DNA of 64,000 nucleotides, taken from the NCBI RefSeq assembly GCF_023065955.2, contig NW_026622797.1:58773689-58837688 (forward strand), in the 5' to 3' direction. Shown here piece after piece: positions 1-13,200 of this stretch (the stretch's first letter is position 1; every line of letters begins with the position of its first letter). A model generated the notes under the pieces. It was given only the letters and a program-made list of their open reading frames with translations, did no database searches and was not told the DNA's origin. A program made the translations under genes and the position numbers. Source of the stretch: Ursus arctos (taxonomy: Eukaryota; Chordata; Mammalia; Carnivora; Ursidae).

Positions 1-815
1 AAAGAAAAAAAATGATACATTGGACTTAATAAAAATTGAAAAGTTTTCTCTTTAAAAGATATTATCAGATAGATGAAAAGCCAGGCACAGACTGAGAGGA
101 AATGTTTGCAAAACATATATCTGATAAAAAGCTTGTATCTAGAAGGTACAAAGAACTCTTACAGCTCAATAATACAAAAACAAAAAAACCTGATTCTAAA
201 AAATGGGCAAAATAGACATTTCACTAAAGAAGATACAAATGGCAAATAAAGACGTGAAAAATTGCTCCACATCATTACTAGTCAATTGAGAAACGCAAAT
301 TAAAACAAGATAGTTACCACCCACCCCCCGGAATGGCTCAAGACTGACAACATTGGCTATTGATTAGGATGTGGAACAGCTAGAAGTCTCAGATATTGCT
401 GGTGGAAATTTAAGATGCTGGCAGCCATTTTAGAAACACTTTGGCACAAGAAACAACCCAAATGTTTATCAACAGGTGAGTGGATATGTCCCTATAATGG
501 ATACGATTCAGCAATAAAAAGGAACAAACTACTGATACACATACCAATAGGGATAAATCTAAAGATAGGCTGTGCAGAATAACCTAGACGCAAAGGAATA
601 CGTACATATTATTTCATTTGTATGTAACTAGAATAAAGGACAATCTGATTTATAGTGATAGGAAGCAGGTTATTTTTTATCTGGTGCAGGAAGTGGATGG
701 GTGATTGGGACGGAGCAGCAGTGAGCCTTTTGGGCTGATGGAAACATTCTACATTTAGATTCTGGAGGTGGTTACATTAAATTTCATACCAAAGTTAATT
801 TAACAGTATTATACC
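1..815 (+). repeat. Old L1 (L1M-type) ORF2 3' part and 3'UTR, + strand
   Basis: Sequence resembling the end of L1 ORF2 is recognisable through heavy decay: 'aaatgtttgcaaaacatat', 'tctgataaaaagcttgta', 'aaatgggcaaaatagaca', 'aatggctcaagactgaca' and 'gtttatcaacaggtgagtgg'. It is followed by a 3'UTR with 'tctggaggtggttacatt'. The element is cut by the window start and has many stops. Confidence 0.8.
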
Positions 816-1663
816 ATTTTAGTTAATTGCTCTTTTAGCATGAATGGTTAGCAGTGACATACCTATGATCTTGTAGTTAGATTTTTGTTAGGAAGGCTAA
901 GTGTAAATTCAATATATTTCTATTAGGTAAAATCTCTTTATTTTACTGTACAAAAATATATAGTTAGTATTTGAATAAAGTAAATTCAATATACTTTATG
1001 GTTTTAGTAGCTAGAGAGATTTTTTTTTTCTCTCCAGCGAGTCTACTAAAATTGCCCTTAGCCAGTTATCCCTAACATTTTAGATTTTAGTTAAATATAT
1101 ATTGTGTATCTGCCAAAGGTTTAGAGTTATTCTAAATTTGCCGTTCTTCCCATTCAAATGGTTTGTTCTTACCCATCATTAACAAGGGAAGAAAAGGTGA
1201 GCTATAGAGAATATGGCATGGGGGCATCTTATCTAAGGTACTTTATATATCATACCTGTGTTATTAGAAACATGTCCTTCCTGTCACTTTGTGAGATAGC
1301 ACTTTGGGCAGGAAGAGGGTTTTCAGGTCCATTGTATTAAATCACCAAACATCTATCCCTACAGCTCTGCTTTTTAAAACAAAAAGAGAACATTGACTCC
1401 TCGATTCCTTTCTCTCTCTACTAAAGAATGGTCATGAAATAGTTCATAAGTTGAGATATGCTTGTTAAAGAAAGTTTAGGAAAGAAAGGAGAGAGAACTA
1501 ACCATTATCAATTTCTAGGTTAAATTTATTCTAAATCTTCTCCCTTGTTTTCTGGCAAATTTATTCCTGATTTGACTTCTTATGCACTTCTTATGTGGTC
1601 CTCACCATTTGTTCATTAACTAGCAAAAGTTTTGAAATGCCCGTTGTTGCCATATTTTTTGTA
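816..1663. other. Unannotated non-coding stretch
   Basis: AT-rich sequence with no recognisable repeat or exon. The 60-codon open frame at 1158-1340 has no familiar content. Confidence 0.6.
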
Positions 1664-1862
1664 TTTTTTTTTTAAAGATTTTATTTATTTATTTGACAGA
1701 GATAGAGACAGCCAGCGAGAGAGGGAACACAAGCAGGGGGAGTGGGAGAGGAAGAAGCAGGCTCATAGCAGAGGAGCCTGATGTGGGGCTCGATCCCACA
1801 ATGCCGGGATCACGCCCTGAGCCGAAGGCAGACGCTTAACCACTGTGCCACCCAGGCACCCC
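1664..1862 (-). mobile_element. CAN-SINE (SINEC), young, - strand
   Basis: Reads poly-T, 'aaagattttatttattta', the GA-rich middle, then the tRNA-derived head ending 'ccacccaggcacc'. It is flanked by imperfect duplications 'catattttttgtat' / 'catactttttgtat'. It carries the 'ctcatagcagaggagcctg' variant (reverse complement of the putative bear-type tail region). Confidence 0.95.
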
Positions 1863-4800
1863 CATACTTTTTGTATTTTTAAGTCCTACGTTGATTCCTG
1901 GAAGAGAAAGAGGTATGGTTTGTCTTTTTGGTTTTCAGGATTTTTCCTTGGCTTTAGGATTTTTTCTTCCTGAGTGGTTCCTCTGCTTTCTTTTGTTCTG
2001 TTTGCCTGGATTTTCAAGAAGCTTTGAAGCTGGCTAGGAAGCTGTATTTTCCCTGTCCATAACACTTGGCTCAGTTAAGAACTCTACATGTTTATTCTAT
2101 ATTGGGGCCTTGTTGAATAAAAACTGTAATCAGAATAAAAGTGTTTTAACTGGAGGAGAATTTACGTAGAAGAAGAGAGAGGCATGTAAAGTTGTAATAT
2201 TCCATTCCAATAGTCTCCTTACTGACCCTGGTACATTATTTTAATATAGTACGTTGAAATGTAAATAATTACAGTGCTCCTCCCTAGCTCATCTAATACC
2301 AGAACAGTGTCAACCTGGCTCTTTTATTATTGCCTTCCTTGACTTGTCTCTGCCCTCTTGTTCCTAGGTTATAAGTTTTTCTAAGAACTTCTTTTCCACT
2401 CATATTTTTTCCAGTTCTTCTTAATCATTCTATGGTCTTAACGCAGATTTGGGGTGTTAAAAAAAAACTCATTGTATTTGAGGAAATAGTTTCCTTTTAC
2501 CTCTCCAATCATCTCTTTCATGAATCTTTCTTTAATTTCAATCAGAGTTTCTTTGTAGCCAAGGTCAAGTCTCTTTTATGTGTTCAGGGGCTGCTTTTGT
2601 ACTAACAGAGGTTACTACTTTTTTACATTCTCTTTGAACAGTAAAATTTCAATATGTATACTATTCCTTATTGGATGGCTTCAAAGAAGTTCATACATTT
2701 GATTTTTACCTATTGTGTTTCGGTTTTTATTATCCATTTTTCCCCTCTTTTGCTCTGTGTCAGGATATGGAACTCTTTTTGCTTAATTTTTCAGTCCTCG
2801 TGTTCTTATCTTGAAGAGTCCTTGGTTTCATTTCTGTGTTTATTTTAATTCTGTCCCGCCATCTTCTCTGCCCATCTTCAGAAAACAGAACAAATGCTTA
2901 TTGAACATATATTGGCATGTGCTAAGCCCTAAGGATGTAGTTATGATTAAGTCATATTCCCCGAACTTGAGGAATTCATAGTCTATTAGCGTAGAGAAAG
3001 ATCTCTCACTGTGTAAGAAATGGCACACAAAAATGTAAGAGCAGAGAAAAAGTGAGTGGTAGACCAAGTCTGTACGTGACCTTAAAGGATGACTAGGAGG
3101 GTGCCAAGGGCGTTCCCGAGTAGCCCAGCCTCAGTGGAAGACTTGAAGATTCTGAGCTGTGCAAGCACGAGTGTGGTTGGGGGTAGGCAGTTGCTCTATA
3201 GCAAAAGTGGTGAGTGTGGAAATGGAAGGGAGGGGAGAAGACGTGCCAAGGTAAGTGGAACATTCTTGGGTGTTATTTTATTAAAAGACAGCCTTCTCTT
3301 ACTGGTACCTCTATCTACTGGAGAATGAAGAGGAAGAGGGCTCAGGGAGGAGAGGTTATCAGACAGGCAGAAGGAGATAGAGGAGCACACGGTGCCCTAG
3401 AAGCGTAGCGGGGGCAGGCCAGGAAAGAGGGCTGGTTGTGAGTGGCAGCTGCTGCACTGAATTGAAATATAATTCCCCTCTTTTTGATTGATATTTTCCT
3501 CTATTCACCGATGTCTGGATTTCTAGACTTGTCCAGAAAAGCCCTTTCCTCAAAATAGTGTCTCTCGATCAGTTTCGGTAGGCTTCAGAAATGATGACAT
3601 TACCAGGTTTGGCCTTTTTATCTTGATTTCTTACCACATTATGGACTCTATTACATTTTGGTGTGATGCCGCGGAGCTGCCTAGACCCTCGTCTTTCCCT
3701 GTCACTTCATCGGCTGGTGTCTTTGGGCCATTCTGCAGCAGGACTGTGTTGTGACTTCGGTATCTGGCTGTGCCTCGTTGCCTGTCCTTTTTTCTTTTCC
3801 TCTATCTTGTCACTTTAGGTTGAGAATCCTTTTGGAGTTTTAAGCTTGTTTCTAGGTTCTTTCATCCCACTGTGAACCTGGCCTTGGTGTGGTCCTGGTT
3901 CGAGTTCATTCTGATCACCTCCTTTTGTTTATTTTATGAAAAGTCCTTTTCCTTCCTGTCTCTCCTGTGCCGGAGCCGGAGCAGGAGCCGACTTCTCTGC
4001 AGTTCCTGCCATCCTGCTTCTCTCCGCCTCATCGACTCCCCATCTCACTTCAAATCTCAGTAGAAAACATATGTTCTCCCTTGTCTATACCTCTTAATTT
4101 CTCTTTTCCACTGTTATTGCTTTCTCTGTAATTGTATTATTTAACTTTGTTAAGCATTTTATAATATGAAAGATGTAGTTGAAAATAAAGTTGTATTATA
4201 ATAAAATCATGTTGTGTAAAGCAAGTTGTTTCCCAAGGAGTATGAAAGTCTCAGGATAGAAGTTAAAATGGCTGTTGTTCTGTATTCCTTGATTGTGCTA
4301 GTATAAAAGTTCGTGTGTTGTGGAGAATTTCTCCCCTCATAGCCATTATTGATAAGTAATTGGGTTAAACAACTAATAAAATAAGGATCACCCTATTTCT
4401 AATTGTGACTTTTTGTTAAATGGAAAATAATATTTGTATATGTTGTGAGAGTTTTAAAAATTAAAGTAGCATTTTGAATGAACTGGAAAAGAAAATGTCT
4501 CTCAAAAGGTATATTTTATAATCACCCTTTTGGACTACTTTAGTGTACCAGACTAATATTTATTTGCACCAGGTGGGAAAAGTAATTTTGTCTTTGAATC
4601 CCACTTTCCTCATAAAATAGAGTTATTGTATCTTTTGCATTTGGTTCATTGCCCGTTGGGATATTCATTGGTTATCTCAAATTGCCTCCATGCCTTGGCA
4701 AAAGTCCAGACAGTACACGGACGATTTGGACTTCAGCATTGGCCATTGCTGCCCACATGAGTTCTGAGACTATGCCTCTGTTCCCTTTTTCAGCTTCATT

Positions 4801-5602
4801 TCCCAGGGAAAAATAGAGTGAGCTATCCTTTCTTCTCCATATGTTCTTCCCCACCCCCCCCAAACACGTTTATAGCCTCATCTTAGTTGATTAGAAAGGA
4901 GTTTAGAATCAATGAAGGGTTTTAACAATGGGATTGCACACTTCCTTTTTTATTTCTATGTCTTGTTTATTTTCAAAAACAGGGTTTAATTTTATTACAT
5001 TTTTCTGAATAGGATGGCTGGAAAAGAATAAATATATTTGCTTTTTCAGTGTACTGTACACTGCTTTTCCTTCTTTCAAAAATGTCATTTTTAGCTTTAT
5101 CTTACAAAAAATAACGATTATTGTTACTCATAGTTGGAAAAATAAAGCATCCATTTACATTTCTCTTCTACTCTGCAGAAACTTGAATATATAATACATA
5201 TATTTACAGTTTATAACTCACTTTTACATATGTTGCTTCAGCGTAAAATTTTACTTAACTTTAACGCGGCTTAAAGATGGTATTGCTCATATGGCATTCT
5301 TGCTGCTTTTGATATTATCCCATAATCTATAGTAGTAGCAGCTAGCTGGGAAACAGAAAGTTTGTGGCTTGGTGTGTCAAATAGAATTTGACTTTCACAA
5401 TTTTTCTCAATCTTTATGCCAAGAATGGTTGTGAAAGTTCACATGAATGATGATATCTTATTTTGCAGATATTTCTTTGGTTTTATAAAATTTTTGCTTT
5501 CCAATAAATGCAGTTTTATAAAGAAAGTGAAAGAAGCTTATTTGAAGCAGTTTATATAGACTGTGGAGTGAATGAGAAGTGATGTCCAAAGATTATATAG
5601 CT
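1863..5602. other. Unannotated non-coding stretch with possible L2 trace
   Basis: At 2880-3080 'aacaaatgcttattgaac' and 'gtgctaagccctaaggatg' resemble the reverse complement of an L2 3' end (low confidence). Otherwise I see no exon or repeat. There is a mildly GC-richer patch at 3950-4050 but no CpG island. Confidence 0.5.
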
Positions 5603-5817
5603 GGGGTACCCGGATGGCGCAGTCGGTTGAGCTTCCAACTCTTGGTTTCTGTTCTGGTTGTTTTTGGTTGTGGTCTCAGGGTGGTGGGATTGAGGCTTGT
5701 TTCTGATTCTGTGCTCTCCTTGAAGTTGGCTTGGGACTTTCTCCCTCTGCCCCTCCCCCGCACGTTCTCTCTCTGTCTCTGTCTCTCTCAAATAAATAAA
5801 TAAATCTTTAAAAAAAA
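5603..5817 (+). mobile_element. CAN-SINE, older divergent copy, + strand
   Basis: Head 'ggggtacccggatggcgcag', CT-rich middle, and tail '(aaat)n ctttaaaaaaaa'. Flanked by 'aagattatatagct' / 'aagattttatagcc'. Confidence 0.93.
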
Positions 5818-6560
5818 GATTTTATAGCCAAACTCATCCGTCCACTTTGGCAGTTGGAATTCTGTCCTTTTTTTAAATTTCATTTTTGCAGTTTATTTTA
5901 TTCTTTTAAGAAAGAGAAGGACCAAGTCAATTCTTTGGACAGTTACCCTTGTTAATATACTTGGGGGCCTATTTTGAAATAAAGTGTATATGGTAAAGGA
6001 GCTGTATCATTTTAAATTTTGGCATTAAAGATTTGAGATTTGTGCAGTTGTAATTTTTTTTGTGAGAGATTTATGCTTGTGGTAGGTGAAAGATTTGAAT
6101 AAAGAAGTGATATACTAGATAATTATTTTTTCCCACGTTTATAACATGACCTATACTTTAGCACTTGGTGTTATATTTCCTGAGGTGAATCTGATTTGTT
6201 GATTCATGGTACATCAGCACTAGGAACGTGTGCTGCAGAAACACCTTATTTATTTTAATACATGTGTTATTATTCTTCTCCAGAAAAATGTCTTGTTCAG
6301 GTTGTTCTATTTCTTGCTCTTGGGGTGCAAGTTTGTCCATTTCGTGAGCCTGCCTACTGACTGTCCTTCATCGTGGTTCACTTTCCCTTGGCGTAAGTTT
6401 TTACTGTGATGTACCTTAGTGTTTAGTCCTGTATTGTGTGTCATGGAAATGTCCCTGCAAAGAGGTTTCACATCTGCCCCTACGAGCTTCTAAAGTTTTA
6501 CCAGTTCAAGGCTACTTTATCTTTTTAAATGTTTTTGGCTTGGAGTTGGGGTAGAGATTC
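5818..6560. other. Unannotated non-coding stretch
   Basis: AT-rich; no recognisable element or exon. Confidence 0.6.
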
Positions 6561-6763
6561 TTTTTTTTTTTTTTTTTTAAAGATTTTATTTATTCGACAG
6601 AGAGAGAGACAGCCAGCGAGAGAGGGAACACAAGCAGGGGGAGTGGGAGAGGAAGAAGCAGGCTCATAGCGGAGGAGCCTGATGTGGGGCTCGATCCCAC
6701 AACACCGGGATCACGCCCTGAGCCGAAGGCAGACGCTTAACCGCTGTGCCACCCAGGCGCCCC
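6561..6763 (-). mobile_element. CAN-SINE, young, - strand
   Basis: Poly-T (about 18), 'aaagattttatttattcg', and head ending 'ccacccaggcgcccc'. Perfect 15-bp duplications 'tggggtagagattct' flank it, so the insertion is recent. Confidence 0.96.
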
Positions 6764-7379
6764 TGGGGTAGAGATTCTAACTCATGAAGGTAGTATGAAT
6801 TTAGGCCCATGCTTGGTGCGTGATGTACACCTAATAGGGTTGTGATTTCCCTCTGGCGCCTTTTCCCCATTACCCGAATTAAGGTTATGTCTCCTTAGGC
6901 TTCCTGGCCACTGAGTTTTCATATTTCTGGTTTTAACAGGGTGATCTTTCCTGATTTTCGGCTTTATGAAGATCTTTCTACATGTGACCTGTGGCTTGAG
7001 ATCACTTCTCTGTATGAGTGTTAGAAAGCCCCTTATAACCAGTAAGGCCTGTACCTGGTTCCAGGAGCTGTATTAGCTTCAAGCTCCTGCTCTCTTTCCT
7101 CTGTTTCTCACAACTGTGGATTTTCCTCACTTGTTTCAAGCTCAGTTCTTTATATACTGTTTTACTGGTTACATTTTATCAAGCCTTTCAGTGTGTTTGG
7201 ATCTGGCTGGGATTAAGAGGCATAAGAATACTGTTATGTAATCTTACATTATTTTAGACTTTTATAGCATTGTTTGTTCATCACCTTTCTGTCAACATGT
7301 CAAATATTTTGTGCCTACCATGTACTGAGTACTTTGAGAAATGAAGATCTTTGGCTAGATCCTACCTTCAAGAAACAGT

Positions 7380-7844
7380 CTGATTAAAAAGTGGGCAGAG
7401 GACCTGAATAGACATTTTTCTGAAGAAGACATACAGATGGCCAATAGACACATGAAAAGATGCTCAACATCACTAATCATCAGGGAAATGCAAATCAAAA
7501 CCACAATGAGATATCACCTGACACCTGTCAGAATGGCTAAAATCAAAAAGACAAGAAATAACAAGTGTTGGCGAGGATGTGGAGAAAAAGAAACCCTTGT
7601 GTACTGGTGGTGGGAATCTAATTGGTGCAGCCACTGTGGGAAACAGTATGGAGGTTCTTCAAAAAATTAAAAATAGAATTACCATATGATCCAATAATTC
7701 CACTGCTGGGTATTTATCCAAAGAAAACAGAAACACTAACACAAAAAGATATGCTCCCCTATTTCTTTGCAGCATTATTTACAATAACCAAGGTATGGAA
7801 GCAACTTAAGTGTCCATTGATAGATGAATAGATAAAGAAGATGT

Positions 7845-7879
<35 letters not shown>

Positions 7880-8380
7880 TCTACAGAGGAATATTATATG
7901 GCCATAAAAAAGGATGAGCTCTTGCCATGTGTGGCGGCAATACGGATGGACCTAGAGGCCATTATGCTAATTGAAATTAGTCAAAGAAAGACAAATACTT
8001 TATGATTTCACTTATATGTGGAATCTAAAAAACAAAACAAATGAATAAACAAAAAGAATCAGACCTATAAATGTAGAGAACACTGATGGTTGCCAGAGGA
8101 AAGGGGGGTGGGGAATAGGCAAAATGGGTGAGGAGTGAGGGAGACAGGCTTCCAGTTATGGAATGAATAAGTCGTGGGAATGAAAGGTACAGCATAGGGA
8201 CTATGGTCAATGATATTGTAGTAGCGTCTGGTGACAGATGGTAACTACACTTGTGGTGAGCACAGCGTAACGTGTAGAGATGTTAAATCACAATGTTGTA
8301 CACCTGAACCTAATGTAACATTGTGTGTCAACTACACTCAGAAATTTTTTTTAAATAAAAATAAAACAATGAGATAAAAA
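7380..8380 (+). mobile_element. L1 3' end (ORF2 C-terminus and 3'UTR), 5'-truncated, + strand
   Basis: Starts within ORF2 ('tgggcagaggacctgaata'). Recognisable frame pieces include the [15 protein letters not shown] motif at about 7490-7560 and LPYDPIIPLLGIYPK at about 7680-7730, both typical of the L1 ORF2 C-terminus. The 3'UTR has 'gttgtacacctgaaccta'. An internal (AC)n has expanded at 7846-7876. Several stops and frameshifts; not functional. Confidence 0.92.
7846..7876. repeat. (AC)n microsatellite
   Basis: Roughly 15 uninterrupted AC units inside the L1 3' end; likely length-polymorphic. Confidence 0.95.
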
Positions 8381-9466
8381 ATACTGTTTGGTCCCCATAA
8401 TATATGTCTACCCACATACTTGGACTCATAAGCTATAGGTTTGTGTTGTTTATATAAAAAGGGGTCGTTATTACATCTTTATTACATTCTGTCATGAAAT
8501 TTTAAAATTATATTATTCAGAATTGTCCTCAAAATTCAGAAATATGTGACCTGTTCGGTTTAAAAGTTCTACTTAATAAGTAGCTGTTTATCTGTGTTTG
8601 TCTATTTATCTAAAAGATGATCTGTAGTCTTTTTGGGATATTTGACTTCCGAAGTTGGAAATAAAAAGATCTTCTAAAACTGTTGTCTTATAGGTAAAAG
8701 AATGTGACATTTCAACATTTGAACCTGAAATCAGCATGCAATTTTCAGGCCACATGGATGAATGCCAACTTTTGCATTTCCTGTGTGTATCCTGTGACCA
8801 TTCTCTCTGGGGTGAGTGATTTCTAAGAGTATCTGGCAGCAAACCAGATGCCAGCCAGCCATGGACTGCCCTAACAAATACTGCTAAGAGTTATAAATTA
8901 AACACTGCCTGGTGATCTGTGATGTGGAAGGCAGTTAATTTAGTTGGTCTGCATTAACTGTCAGCTCCAGAAAACTATATTCCCATAGTGTGAAATCTGT
9001 ACTTAGCATGTTGGGAGGTGAGTAATAATTAACAATAGGGAATCGTTTGTTAAAATGTGAAATTATAAAATGCCTCAAGGTTCTTTTGGATTTAAAGCAA
9101 TGTTTTCGTGGTTTGCCATATATTTTAAATGATTTTCATTTTAGAAGTTCAGGGACTTTGGTATTTTTTGAAAGATAGTTATAATTCTGTATAAAATAGG
9201 GTTTTTTGGATCATATACTTTCCATTGCCATATAATATCAGTTTTGCTTCCCATATAGCATAGAATTGTATACATTATCAATTTTTAGGTTTCTTAAAAA
9301 TTCATTCGATTAATTATGCCAGAGATTTACATTTACAGTGAATTTTGCTTTTTCAGTTTCGTTCTGGGAAATTACATTGGGGAAAAAGCCTGATTATTAC
9401 CTTATCCATGCATTTTTCTGTATATTTGAGTTGTTTTTACTTTACCAAGCCATTCATTTTTTTTAG
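8381..9466. other. Unannotated non-coding stretch before the first coding exon
   Basis: No repeat recognised. It ends in the pyrimidine-rich tract and acceptor of the FBXL4 exon. Confidence 0.6.
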
Positions 9467-9538
9467 AACATCCTTCAAAGAGTTCATGCGTCTTACTGAG
9501 GACACCTGACCTTTTGAAGCTTCATTATTCACACCTAG
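9467..9538 (+). other. FBXL4: FBXL4: probable 5'UTR part of the first coding exon
   Basis: The best splice acceptor upstream of the FBXL4 ATG is the T-rich tract ending 'cattttttttag' at 9466, so 9467-9538 would be the untranslated start of this exon. The triplet directly before the ATG is TAG in the same frame, so translation cannot begin further upstream in frame. The stretch holds one out-of-frame ATG at 9486 opening a 7-codon uORF that stops at 9509. The acceptor is inferred. A weaker alternative, 'cacctag' directly before the ATG, lacks a good pyrimidine tract. Confidence 0.6.
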
Positions 9539-10051
<513 letters not shown>

Positions 10052-10639
10052 TAAGACTCATTTTTTAATGACCAAGTTATATGGCTGAAAGGCTTTGGTT
10101 GTTTTAATAGTGGAGGTCTTTTTTTATTCTTTTAAGTACTTTGAACAAATTGGATTTTTAAAACTTTCTTTTGTTTTCTGATAGGGAGAGAAAGATCACA
10201 TATTTTAAGATGTAACGCTTTCTTTGTACCTGTAACATCTTCTACTGTAATATTCATAGATCGTGAGATTTGTGCGTCACAAGTTACTATAAACAAAAAG
10301 CGTGATTTCAACTAATTGGGATGTGGGCCAATCTGAGAAGTTAGTAGGAAATATGACCTGTAACATATTTTCAAACAAGCGTCATGTTATTGCTTTTACA
10401 CACAGTGAGTAACTCAAAGTAGATCTATAGAGTGATACTTTAGGAGGGGGACTTAGGGAATTAGCTTTAATGTTAGGGGAATGTCTTTGTAACAAGCATA
10501 TTCATTTAAAAACCAATGTCGCTTTGAGAAATTCATGCATTCTTTCTAAAAGCCTATTTATTTACATCAATTTGCGTAGCAGTGCCTCTCTCTCTCTCTC
10601 TTTTTGTAGTTCAGCCTCCTCTTTTTAAAAAAATACAAT

Positions 10640-11460
10640 TATTGACCTGGTAATATATTCACATGGTTCAATAATCTAAAAAATACAAAATGCAGTCTTG
10701 CATGTACTCTGATCTCCATGTGCCTAAGGCCCACCCAGGTTGAAAGAACCCACTTTTATCCACTTATTTATTTCTTTTCAGAGTTTCTTTATGCAGATAA
10801 AAGCAAATACAAATATATTTTTATTTTCTTTATACACAAAAAATAAGCATACTATTCACATCGTCCTATACCTTGTTTCATTTAGTAGTGTATATACTGT
10901 ATCTTTCCACATATGTGCAAAGAGAGGTTCCTCAATCTTTTCTATAGTTGCAAGTAATGCACAGTGTATACGTATCCCAACTTATTTCTTAACCAATCAC
11001 CTTTTGATGGGTACTTAGTTTTTCCATACTTTTGCTATTATGAACATTAATGCAATGAATAACTTTGTCATTAATCAGTTTACATAGATGCAGGTATGTC
11101 TGTGGGTTAAGATCCCAAAAGAATTGCCAGGCCAAGGGGTCTGTGCATTCTCAATTTTGATACGTATAGTGCCAAATTTCTCTGCAAAGAGGCTCTGCCT
11201 ATTTATATTCCTGTGTATATGCATACATGTTTTGTCCAAGCCTCACCTACAGGGTGTGTTAATAAATTTTAACATTTTTGTCATTTTGGTAGGTGAAAAT
11301 ATTATCTTATGTAAACCTTAAGTTAAAATACTTTCATTATCTCTGAGGTTGAATATGCTTTTATGTTTAAGAGCCATTTATGTTTCCTTCTCCTTGAACT
11401 ATCTGATCATATTATTTGCTCATTTTTCTATTACTTGTTGATACCAGTGATCTTTCTATC
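10640..11460 (-). repeat. Old L1 fragment, antisense
   Basis: Resembles the reverse complement of old L1 3' sequence: 'gatgggtacttagtttttcc', 'tgctattatgaacattaat', 'gatcccaaaagaattgcc', 'tttgtcattttggtaggtg'. Family assigned from memory. Confidence 0.65.
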
Positions 11461-11474
11461 ACTTTGCTGATTAA

Positions 11475-11590
11475 TTCATTCATTAAATATATGTGTGTCT
11501 TCAATGTACTAAGCATGGATTTGGGTATTGGGGATCAGCAGTGAACAGTGAACAAACCAGACAAAAAGCCCTGCCCTTTTGAGCTTATTC
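11475..11590 (-). repeat. L2 3' end fragment, antisense
   Basis: 'attcattcattaaatatatg' and 'gcagtgaacaaaccagac' match the reverse complement of the L2 3' end. Confidence 0.55.
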
Positions 11591-12345
11591 TCACCCCAGA
11601 GCAGTTTGTGGGCACCTGTTAAACTGTCAGTCCCCAGCTGCCACTGGAGGAGGAGTGGGGACAAGGATCAATTACCACCTGACACACTGCTTCCTTGAAG
11701 GCCCTTGTCCCCTCAACTCTAAGGGAACACCTCCCCGCCGTCAGGAAACAAATGTAGAGTACAGCTCAACTCAGGCTGGAGACTGCTGGAATAGTCTTTA
11801 TTTGTTCCTTTCAGAATGACCTTGATAAATCATCGTGAATAATATTATTAATGAATCTATTTTTAAAAAAACAAAAAACCAGCATCCTTTAATGTACAGA
11901 TTTGTTTTGTTTTCTGAGAGAAAAAGTACTTTAGGCAGGATCCTTTCTTATGTGAGAATTGTTTTTATTGGATTTGTCATTCTTTGTCTCTTTCCTACAA
12001 AGTTATGCACTTTTTTCCCCTAAAAAGCTAGACAAATTTGGGAATGAGATCTATGAAACATGTAATATCTTTAATCTAAACCATAATGTCTGCGTAACTG
12101 ACTTCGAATATAAATCATGCTCTTGGGTTCCTAGCCGAGAGTTATAGTGTATGGTTGTGATTAAAGTGACAACTTTATTTACAAATGTATCTCTAATTTG
12201 CTTAACTGATTTTTAGCTTTATTCCACAGAAAATACCATTAAATTTTAAGAGAAAAAGAATGTAGCCAATATATATTATTGCAGGATAAAAAAGGACCTT
12301 TTAAATTTTACTGATTATGAAATCAGTAGATGTTTCATTGTTTTA

Positions 12346-12726
12346 AAAAACTCCTCATAAGGAGATAATGCTAAGTGAAATAAGTCAAGCAGAGAAAGAC
12401 AACTATCATATGATTTCTCTCATCTATGGAACATAAGAACTAGAATGATCAGTAGGGGAAGAAAGGGATAAAGAAAGGGGGGGTAATAAGGGGGAATCAA
12501 ACATGAGAGACTATGGACTATGAGAAACAAACTGAGGGCTACAGAGGGGAGGGGGGTGGGGGAATGGGATAGACCGGTGATGGGTAGTAAGGAGGGCACA
12601 TATTGCATGGTGCACTGGGTGTTATACACAACTAATGAATCATCGAGCCTTACATCGAAAACCGGGGATGTACTGTATGGTGACTAACATAATATAATAA
12701 AAAATCATTATTAAAAAAAAAAAAAA
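12346..12726 (+). mobile_element. Carnivore L1 3'UTR fragment, + strand
   Basis: Same 3'UTR as the large antisense L1 at 49195-54549: 'agggcacatattgcatggtg', 'cactgggtgttatacacaac', 'gatgtactgtatggtgact', then poly-A with 'acaaaa' units. Severely 5'-truncated. Confidence 0.92.
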
Positions 12727-12849
12727 CAAAAAACAAAAAACAAAACTCATAAAATATCAAGAAAGAAAATACACAGAAAAAAACAAAACCCCACTACTCT
12801 CCCCAGATTCAGTAACTGTTAGCATTTTGGTGAATTTCTTTAAATGGTC

Positions 12850-13200
12850 GGAAACATTGAACACCTTCTCTGCCAGTTCACTGCTGGGAACAAAACAAAG
12901 AACCAGACAAACATAGCTCTTGTTCTTTGAGTGTCACAGGCTAGCCTAGAAGAAGACCATGAGATCATAGGGAACATGTGCTGGTAGAGGGCAAATCTAG
13001 TCTGTGGGGCTCAGAGAGGTTTTCCCAGAGGGAGTGACTTAACTGAGACCCAAAAGTTGAGTGAAGCTTTAGTTTGTATAGGAAAGGTGGAGCGAGAACA
13101 GCACATTGCAAAGGTGAAGTCATGAGGTGAGGTCTTGGTGTTTAAAGAAGTGAAAAAGGTTCAAGTGTAGAGAACAAGCTAACAAAGGGCCACAAGCATG
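12850..13200 (-). repeat. L2 fragment, antisense
   Basis: GA-rich strand with 'gaacagcacattgcaaaggt', 'cccaaaagttgagtgaag' and 'ggtcttggtgtttaaagaa', corresponding to the reverse complement of L2 upstream of its 3' end. Confidence 0.65.

Noticed and set aside
3660..4060. GC-richer patch as a promoter or CpG island for FBXL4
   Set aside because: CpG density is low and there is no GC-box cluster; the real promoter is probably upstream of the window.
9528..9538. 'cacctag' directly before the ATG as the exon's acceptor
   Set aside because: No convincing pyrimidine tract just upstream, whereas 9466 has an eight-T run plus AG; kept only as an alternative.
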